Assembly (NCBI GenBank): GCA_001784735.1
Contig: MFSB01000032.1
Location: forward strand, 250-6,388
Reading direction: 5' to 3'
Source: Candidatus Moranbacteria bacterium RIFCSPLOWO2_12_FULL_48_12
GTDB taxonomy: Bacteria; Patescibacteriota; Minisyncoccia; Moranbacterales; UBA1568
DNA length: 6,139 bases
How positions within the stretch are numbered: the first letter of the stretch is position 1; the number at the start of each line of letters is the position of its first letter. Shown here one piece after another: positions 1-4,610 of this stretch. A model generated the notes under the pieces. It did not search any database. It had not been told where the DNA came from and worked only from the letters and a program-made list of their open reading frames with translations. Made by a program: the position numbers and the translations under genes.

Positions 1-2630
1 GCGCCCGCACTCACAATTTGAAAAACATCACGGTCGAGATGCCTCGCAATAAAATGGTGGTGTTTACGGGGCTGTCCGGTTCGGGGAAATCGTCGCTGGC
101 CTTCGATACGATTTTTGCCGAGGGACAGCGGCGCTACGTCGAATCCCTTTCCGCCTATGCGCGGCAGTTTTTGAATACTATGCAGAAGCCGGATGTGGAT
201 GAGATTATCGGCCTCTCGCCGGCTATTTCCATCGATCAGAAGTCCGCCAGCCGCAATCCGCGTTCGACCGTGGCGACGGTGACGGAAATCTATGACTATC
301 TGCGCGTGCTGTATGCGCGCCTCGGCCGGCCGCACTGTCTCGTGTGCCAGAGGGAGATAGAGAAGCTCTCGACGGAAGAAATGCTCGAGGTAGTCTCTGC
401 CAAAGTGCATGCGGTGCTGGCCTCTCCCAAATCCGCAAAATCCCGCAGAGAAGGATCGCGGGGCAAGCGGCATCTCATCATCACGGCGCCTTTGGTGCGC
501 GGACGCAAAGGAGAGTATTATCAGTTGCTCTATAACGCTCTCGGCCGTGGTTTCGCGGAAATCCTGCTTGACGGCGAGCGCAAGAGTCTGCGTGAGCGGA
601 TCCTGCTTTCCAAGAACAAAGCCCATGATATCGATCTCATCGTGGATGAATTGCCACTCGAGGAATTTGAGAAGTTTCCGGAGACATCCGAGGAACGTCT
701 TTCGGAAGCAGTACAGCGGGCGCTGGAAGAAAGCGACGGATTGGTGAATATTCATATCGGCCCGCCTAGACTCTCGCCTCGATTCGGCGAAGCGGGCGGC
801 GAGGCTGGCCCGCCCACAGCTTCTGGCGAAGCAGTGTCTCGGGCAAACTCAGAAAATTTCGTCTTGTCGTCCAAGTTCGCTTGTCCGTACGACGGATTTT
901 CTTATCCGGAAGTGGAGCCGCGCCTGTTCTCGTTCAATTCACCGTATGGTGCCTGCGAAGCTTGCCACGGCTTGGGAACGAAACATTTTTTCGGCGATGA
1001 TCCCTGTGAGGTTTGCCAGGGATCGCGTTTGCGCAAAGAAGCGTTGCATATCCTTATCGGCGGCAAGAACATCGTAGAGGTGACGGCGCTCATGATCGGG
1101 GATGCTAAGAAGTTTTTCGATGGCTTGAAATTGACTGTGCGTGAGAAGCAGATCGCCGCAGTAGTGTTGCGCGAAATTGGCGCACGGCTGCAGTTTCTGC
1201 TCAATGTCGGCTTGAATTATCTTTCTCTGGATCGGAGGGCCAATACGCTTTCCGGCGGCGAGGCTCAGCGCATCCGGTTGGCATCGCAATTGGGTTCGCA
1301 GTTGGTAGGAGCGCTCTATGTGCTCGATGAACCGACGATCGGGCTCCACCAGCGTGACAATGACCGCCTGATCGAAACGCTGAAAGCGTTGCGGGATTTG
1401 GGCAATACCATCATCATTGTCGAGCACGATGAAGACACGATCTTCGCTTCCGACTACATCGTGGACATCGGTCCGGGGGCGGGCGTGCACGGCGGCGAGA
1501 TCGTGGCGTCCGGTTATCTTGATGATCTGCTTTTGGCAGATGCTGGAGATAACCAGTCACTGACGCTTCGCTATCTCCGCGGTGAAGAAAAGATTGCCAT
1601 TCCCGAGAAAAGGCGGAGCAAAGAAAAAGGTCAGATCAAAATTCGCGGCGGCGAGCTTTTCAATATCAAGAATATGAATGTGGAGATTCCGCTGGGGCGC
1701 CTCTCTGTCGTGACGGGAGTTTCCGGTTCCGGGAAATCCACATTTCTCTATGAAATCGTCCACAAGAATCTCCGCGCCCGTTTCGATCGGCGCTATAAAA
1801 AAAGCGGAGTGTTCCACTGCCAATCATTTACCGGAAGCGAATATCTTTCTCGGGCAGTTCTTATCGATCAGAGCCCGATCGGACGCACCCCGCGTTCCAA
1901 CCCGGCGACCTATACCGGCGCTTGGACGCACGTCCGGGATCTCTTTGCGGCGGCGGAAGAAGCGCGCGTCCGCGGATGGCGAGCCGGACGCTTTTCTTTC
2001 AATCGTCCCGGCGGGCGCTGCGAGACCTGCGAGGGCAACGGCTTCATCGCGGTGGAGATGCACTTCTTACCGACGGTCTACGTGCCGTGTGATATCTGCG
2101 ACGGCAAGCGCTTCACCAAAGAAACGCTCGAGGTGAAATACAAGCACAAGAATATCTATCAGATACTGGAAATGACGATCGAAGAGGCCTTCTCGTTTTT
2201 CGCGGACATCCCGGCGATTGCCGACCGTTTGAAGACCTTGAATGAGGTCGGTTTGGGATACTTGAAGCTCGGCCAATCGGCCACGACCCTTTCCGGGGGC
2301 GAGGCTCAGCGGGTGAAAATCTCTTCGGAACTCTATCGTCCGCATGTGGCCCGTACGATCTATCTCCTCGATGAGCCGACGATCGGACTCCATTATGAGG
2401 ATGTGCGGAAGCTCTTGGAGATTCTCGAAACGCTGGTCGTCAAAGGCAATACGGTCTTGGTCATCGAGCACAATATGGATTTCATCAAATCGGCCGATTA
2501 TGTCATCGATATCGGGCCGGAAGGCGGAGCCGGGGGCGGGAAAATCGTGGCCGTCGGTACGCCCGAGGAAGTGGCGCAGATGCCGCATTCCTACACCGGG
2601 CAGTATCTGAAGCGCGTTCTGAAGAAATAA
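1..2630 (+). CDS. uvrA: Excinuclease ABC subunit UvrA, first copy (5' end outside window)
   Basis: This is the damage-recognition ATPase of nucleotide excision repair; UvrA dimers load UvrB at lesions in the cytoplasm. The frame is open to the left edge and reads (G)ARTHNLKNI, so the TTG at position 18 is the Leu of the conserved HNLKNI motif, not a start; roughly 10-15 residues are missing. Counting that Leu as residue 1: Walker A I GLSGSGKS 18-25; zinc site 1 C107/C110 with C330/C333; UvrB-binding region about 113-248, with the typical APLVRGRKGEYY; zinc site 2 C289, D292, C313, C316; signature LSGGEAQR 411-418; Walker B VLDEP 435-439; His 470. Second half: Walker A GVSGSGKS 567-574, zinc site 3 C668/C671 and C691/C694, signature 758-765, Walker B LLDEP 783-787, His 818. 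Three oddities are seen. The insertion domain normally between zinc sites 2 and 1 is missing (residue 320 runs to 330). One zinc-site-2 Cys is Asp. A low-complexity insert lies at about 249-277. The gene ends with TAA and converges on a minus-strand gene. Confidence 0.97.
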   Translation, partial: ARTHNLKNITVEMPRNKMVVFTGLSGSGKSSLAFDTIFAEGQRRYVESLSAYARQFLNTMQKPDVDEIIGLSPAISIDQKSASRNPRSTVATVTEIYDYLRVLYARLGRPHCLVCQREIEKLSTEEMLEVVSAKVHAVLASPKSAKSRREGSRGKRHLIITAPLVRGRKGEYYQLLYNALGRGFAEILLDGERKSLRERILLSKNKAHDIDLIVDELPLEEFEKFPETSEERLSEAVQRALEESDGLVNIHIGPPRLSPRFGEAGGEAGPPTASGEAVSRANSENFVLSSKFACPYDGFSYPEVEPRLFSFNSPYGACEACHGLGTKHFFGDDPCEVCQGSRLRKEALHILIGGKNIVEVTALMIGDAKKFFDGLKLTVREKQIAAVVLREIGARLQFLLNVGLNYLSLDRRANTLSGGEAQRIRLASQLGSQLVGALYVLDEPTIGLHQRDNDRLIETLKALRDLGNTIIIVEHDEDTIFASDYIVDIGPGAGVHGGEIVASGYLDDLLLADAGDNQSLTLRYLRGEEKIAIPEKRRSKEKGQIKIRGGELFNIKNMNVEIPLGRLSVVTGVSGSGKSTFLYEIVHKNLRARFDRRYKKSGVFHCQSFTGSEYLSRAVLIDQSPIGRTPRSNPATYTGAWTHVRDLFAAAEEARVRGWRAGRFSFNRPGGRCETCEGNGFIAVEMHFLPTVYVPCDICDGKRFTKETLEVKYKHKNIYQILEMTIEEAFSFFADIPAIADRLKTLNEVGLGYLKLGQSATTLSGGEAQRVKISSELYRPHVARTIYLLDEPTIGLHYEDVRKLLEILETLVVKGNTVLVIEHNMDFIKSADYVIDIGPEGGAGGGKIVAVGTPEEVAQMPHSYTGQYLKRVLKK
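762..848 (+). repeat. GC-rich repeat-bearing in-frame insert within the first uvrA
   Basis: This stretch encodes a Pro/Gly/Glu/Ala-rich segment (about residues 249-277, including SPRFGEAGGEAGPP) between the UvrB-binding region and zinc site 2, where UvrA proteins usually have only a short linker. The DNA contains several short repeats: inverted arms GCCTCG (776-781) and CGAGGC (800-805), inverted arms GCGGGC (792-797) and GCCCGC (808-813), and an 8-base direct repeat GGCGAAGC at 786-793 and 825-832. The simplest reading is a small element or slippage product tolerated in a surface linker. The exact borders are inferred, not seen, because no target-site duplication is evident. Confidence 0.5.
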
Positions 2631-2670
2631 AAAAAGTGCCAGGGAAACAGGCGCGGCTGCACTCTCTGGC
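2629..2670 (-). terminator. Rho-independent-type terminator of the minus-strand gene
   Basis: Read on the minus strand, GCCAGAGA (2670-2663) and TCCCTGGC (2645-2638) form an 8-bp stem with one A-C mismatch. An alternative inner pairing AGTGCAG with CTG(G)CACT is also possible. Seven T residues (2635-2629) follow directly. This is the expected order for a terminator of the gene ending at 2698. The T-run overlaps the last two bases of the uvrA stop codon. On the plus strand no T-run follows the hairpin, so it is less convincing as a terminator for uvrA. Confidence 0.65.
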
Positions 2671-2675
2671 GAACA

Positions 2676-2691
2676 CCACTCAGCACAGTGG
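2676..2691. other. Small hairpin in the convergent intergenic strip
   Basis: CCACT (2676-2680) and AGTGG (2687-2691) are perfect inverted arms around a 6-base loop, placed between the stop of the minus-strand gene and its terminator. No T-run follows on either side. It may help 3'-end processing or be chance; I can assign no role. Confidence 0.3.
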
Positions 2692-2697
2692 CGGTTA

Positions 2698-3000
2698 CTA
2701 GTTGTCTTTGAATTGGCGGTCTCTTGGTCCACGGGCTCCCGGTTCTCGCCACGCTTTGGGGGCAATAACTCGCATGGAGCTTTTTGGTTTTCCTTCCTGC
2801 GTTGCTGGCGAGGAAGGGACAGAAACCTCCTTTTTCGGTTCTGGCTGTAACTCTGAAAGGCTTCGACCACCAGTATCGATGAGCCCACGAACTCTGTCGG
2901 CAACAGCCTTTGGCATGAGTCCGCTGTCTAAGCCACGCTGTAGATTCTTCTCGTACTCAGTTGCCCCCACATCTTGTGGAGACAGTTTCTCGTGTTTCAT
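2698..3000 (-). CDS. Unrecognised 100-residue protein
   Basis: I do not recognise this family. The ATG at 3000 is chosen because AGGAG (3010-3006 on the minus strand) lies 5 bases upstream. A longer version starting at a TTG at 3060 is unlikely, since that TTG belongs to a -35-like TTGACT box. The first 45 or so residues (MKHEKLSPQDVGATEYEKNL onward) look helical and charged, with the segment MPKAVADRVRGLID. From about residue 48 the protein is rich in Pro, Ser, Lys, Glu and Arg and looks disordered, ending in a basic tail (ARGPRDRQFKDN). There is no signal peptide, membrane segment, Cys pair or nucleotide-binding motif. It is divergent from uvrC and convergent with uvrA, and has its own promoter-like boxes and terminator, so it is likely transcribed alone. 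A role in repair is not supported by anything except location. Confidence 0.72.
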   Translation of the reverse strand: MKHEKLSPQDVGATEYEKNLQRGLDSGLMPKAVADRVRGLIDTGGRSLSELQPEPKKEVSVPSSPATQEGKPKSSMRVIAPKAWREPGARGPRDRQFKDN

Positions 3001-3005
3001 AAAGT

Positions 3006-3010
3006 CTCCT
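3006..3010 (-). promoter_or_regulatory. Shine-Dalgarno site of the 100-residue protein
   Basis: The minus strand reads AGGAG, then 5 bases, then ATG at 3000. This near-ideal site fixes the start of the small gene and is the clearest ribosome-binding site in the window. Confidence 0.75.
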
Positions 3011-3031
3011 GTGGAGGGGGTTAGTATCTCT

Positions 3032-3060
3032 ATTCTTGATGAAACAAACAAAAAAGTCAA
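3032..3060 (-). promoter_or_regulatory. Promoter-like boxes for the minus-strand gene
   Basis: On the minus strand a -35-like TTGACT (3060-3055, five of six to TTGACA) is followed after 17 bases by AAGAAT (3037-3032, four of six to TATAAT). The spacing is ideal and would give a leader of about 25 bases before the ATG at 3000. Called from sequence only; the -10 box is weak. Confidence 0.5.
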
Positions 3061-3064
3061 TTTT

Positions 3065-3103
3065 TTGATGCAGTTGCCAGTCTGGTATATTGCATGCTTG
3101 AAT
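3065..3103 (+). promoter_or_regulatory. Possible uvrC promoter region
   Basis: Two readings compete. TTGATG (3065-3070) with TATATT (3086-3091, five of six to TATAAT) has a short 15-base spacer. TTGCCA (3074-3079, five of six to TTGACA) with TTGAAT (3098-3103) has an 18-base spacer but a poorer -10. Either would drive uvrC with a short leader. The region lies back to back with the minus-strand promoter, so the 120-base gap is a divergent control region. Confidence 0.4.
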
Positions 3104-3120
3104 AAAAGAAAGAAAAGGAT

Positions 3121-4524
3121 ATGGCTACATTGTGGGAGAAAATTCGGACGCTGGAAGGATTTCAGAAGAAAAACACATTACCGGAAGTACCGGGAGTGTA
3201 TTTTTTCCTGGATGCGAAGAAAAAACTGCTCTATATCGGCAAAGCAACATCGCTCCGGGATCGGGTGAAGAGCTATTACCAAACGAAGCGAGTGGAACGA
3301 AAGTTTACTTTCATTTCCGAGCGCAGTGCCGGTAAAATCGGGTTCAATACCCGTTATTTTTCCCAAGATATCGGCGCTATGCGTGGGCCCAAGATTGAGT
3401 TGATGCTAGACAAAGTGCGCTTTGTAGCATACCGGAAAATAGACTCAGTATTGGAAGCGCTCATCCTTGAGGCCAATTTCATTAAAAATCTCCAGCCAAT
3501 CTACAACACTGATGCGAAAGATGATAAAAGCTATGACCATGTGGTTGTTACTGAGGAGTTATTTCCACGCGTGCTTATTGCGCGCGGCCGGAATATTTTG
3601 AAGAAAAATCAAGATTTTGGAAGTTCGACTTCCAAAATTGGGAATCAGGGATATAAATATGTATTTGGACCGTTTCCTGCAGGTGGTGCTTTACGTGAGG
3701 CGATGAAGATTGTCAGGAAATTATTTCCGTTTCGAGATCGTTGTGTGCCGTTTGAAATGTTGTCTCAAGCACAAAAAGAAAAATCCAAGCCGTGTTTTTC
3801 AGCACAGATCAGATTGTGTCCTGGTGTGTGTACAGGGGAGATAACGGCCAGGGAGTACGCACGAACGATCAATCATATCCGATTGTTTTTTGCTGGACAC
3901 AAGGGAGCTTTGGTGAAGAATCTGAAACGCGAGATGGAAACGGCGGTCAAAAAATTGGATTTCGAGTGGGCGAACGAAATCAAGAAAACCCTTTTCGGAT
4001 TGCAGCATATCCAAGATATGGCACTTATCAAGAATGACCAAAAACCAATAACCAATGGCCAACAACAAGAGATGCGAGTAGAGGCGTATGATGTGGCGCA
4101 TCTCGGCGGGAGCGCTAGCGTGGGGGTGATGGTGGTACTAAAAGACGGGAAACCAGCCAAGGAATTTTACCGGAAATTTACATTGCGCGGAGAACACAAA
4201 GGGGATGACCTGACGGCTTTAGAAGAAATTTTGAAGCGGCGTTTGAAACATCTGGAATGGTCATTGCCGGAAATTATCGTAGTGGATGGATCAGAGTCTC
4301 AAGTGGCTGTTACAAAGCAAGCCGTTCACTTGGAAGTTGGACTTCCAAGTGACATTGCGGTTGTGGGCGTAGTGAAAAATGCCAAGCATCAGCCACAGCG
4401 TCTGATTGGACCGGAGGCGCTGACGAAACACTTCAAGAAAGAAATTCTCCTGGCCAACAACGAAGCCCATCGTTTCGCCATCACCTTCCACCGCGCCCGG
4501 CGGGGAAAGGGGTTCCTGTCTTGA
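3121..4524 (+). CDS. uvrC: Excinuclease ABC subunit UvrC, short form without helix-hairpin-helix domain
   Basis: This nuclease cuts the damaged strand on both sides of a UvrB-bound lesion. N-terminal GIY-YIG nuclease (about 20-135): GVY 25-27, YIGK 38-41, R48, and probable metal-binding E112 in LEALILE. An extra 25-30 residues sit between R48 and E112 compared with E. coli UvrC. C208, C225, C233 and C237 match the four cysteines reported to hold an iron-sulfur cluster in E. coli UvrC. The UvrB-interacting UVR helix pair lies at about 264-299. The RNase H-like nuclease spans about 318-460, with D324 (EAYDVAH), D362/D363, D389 (VVDGS) and H450. The protein ends at 467 residues, just after AITFHRARRGKGFLS; E. 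coli UvrC (about 610) continues into a DNA-binding (HhH)2 domain that is absent here. The start ATG is preceded by AAAAGG only about two bases away, so the ribosome site is poor. Two hairpin repeats and one tandem repeat lie inside the gene. Confidence 0.95.
   Translation: MATLWEKIRTLEGFQKKNTLPEVPGVYFFLDAKKKLLYIGKATSLRDRVKSYYQTKRVERKFTFISERSAGKIGFNTRYFSQDIGAMRGPKIELMLDKVRFVAYRKIDSVLEALILEANFIKNLQPIYNTDAKDDKSYDHVVVTEELFPRVLIARGRNILKKNQDFGSSTSKIGNQGYKYVFGPFPAGGALREAMKIVRKLFPFRDRCVPFEMLSQAQKEKSKPCFSAQIRLCPGVCTGEITAREYARTINHIRLFFAGHKGALVKNLKREMETAVKKLDFEWANEIKKTLFGLQHIQDMALIKNDQKPITNGQQQEMRVEAYDVAHLGGSASVGVMVVLKDGKPAKEFYRKFTLRGEHKGDDLTALEEILKRRLKHLEWSLPEIIVVDGSESQVAVTKQAVHLEVGLPSDIAVVGVVKNAKHQPQRLIGPEALTKHFKKEILLANNEAHRFAITFHRARRGKGFLS
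3614..3638 (+). repeat. Palindromic hairpin repeat, copy 1, inside uvrC
   Basis: ATTTTGGAAGT (3614-3624) and ACTTCCAAAAT (3628-3638) are perfect 11-bp inverted arms around the 3-base loop TCG. The core TTGGAAGTTCGACTTCCAA differs at one base from copy 2 at 4326-4352. It encodes UvrC residues 165-173 (DFGSSTSKI), in a stretch about 15 residues longer than I expect between PRVLIARG and YKYVFGPF. The placement suggests a small repeat tolerated in a surface loop. Confidence 0.85.
4038..4065 (+). repeat. Four-unit 7-bp tandem repeat inside uvrC
   Basis: The units are CCAAAAA, CCAATAA, CCAATGG and CCAACAA, back to back. They encode DQKPITNGQQ (residues 306-315), a polar linker between the UVR helices and the RNase H-like nuclease. 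Because 7 is not a multiple of 3, each added or lost unit would shift the frame; 28 bases plus flanking sequence keep it open here. Confidence 0.7.
4326..4352 (+). repeat. Palindromic hairpin repeat, copy 2, inside uvrC
   Basis: TCACTTGGAAGT (4326-4337) and ACTTCCAAGTGA (4341-4352) are perfect 12-bp inverted arms around the loop TGG. The core matches copy 1 at 18 of 19 bases. It encodes residues 402-411 (VHLEVGLPSD), in the loop of the RNase H-like nuclease between the D389 strand and the following VVGVVKN strand. The catalytic residues are not disturbed. Confidence 0.85.
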
Positions 4525-4556
4525 CACTTGCCAGCACGCGAAAAAGAGAGTATCCT
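4521..4556 (+). promoter_or_regulatory. Promoter-like boxes for the second uvrA
   Basis: TTGCCA (4528-4533, five of six to TTGACA) and TATCCT (4551-4556, four of six to TATAAT) are separated by 17 bases. A perfect TTGACA also lies at 4521-4526, overlapping the uvrC stop codon, but it is 24 bases from TATCCT, which is too far for a standard pair. Start of transcription would be near 4563, giving a leader of about 48 bases. Read-through from uvrC is equally possible, since no terminator is seen in the 86-base gap. Confidence 0.4.
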
Positions 4557-4610
4557 GGAAAACGACCATATCTTTTTTCGGACATATCTTAAGAACTGCA
4601 GACGCTCTCT

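Noticed and set aside
18..20. TTG as the start codon of the first uvrA
   Set aside because: The frame is open to position 1 and encodes (G)ARTHN immediately before it; the Leu belongs to the conserved HNLKNI motif, so the gene begins outside the window.
226..245. Shared bases between the two uvrA genes as a mobile direct repeat
   Set aside because: The match (ATTTCCATCGATCAGAAG, also near 4868-4885) codes for the conserved AISIDQK motif and is explained by homology of the paralogues.
939..1490. Minus-strand open frame of 183 codons
   Set aside because: It lies wholly antisense to the signature and Walker B region of the first uvrA and shows no recognisable domain.
2067..2903. Long minus-strand open frame of 278 codons
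   Set aside because: It runs antisense through the conserved C-terminal half of uvrA and into the small minus-strand gene in another frame; its translation shows no family motif.
3001..3060. N-terminal extension of the small minus-strand protein to a TTG at 3060
   Set aside because: That TTG lies in the -35-like box, and a strong AGGAG sits at the right distance before the ATG at 3000.
2702..3268. Plus-strand open frame of 188 codons across the intergenic region
   Set aside because: It overlaps the minus-strand gene that has its own translation and termination signals, and it runs into uvrC in a different frame; no ribosome site or family motif is seen.
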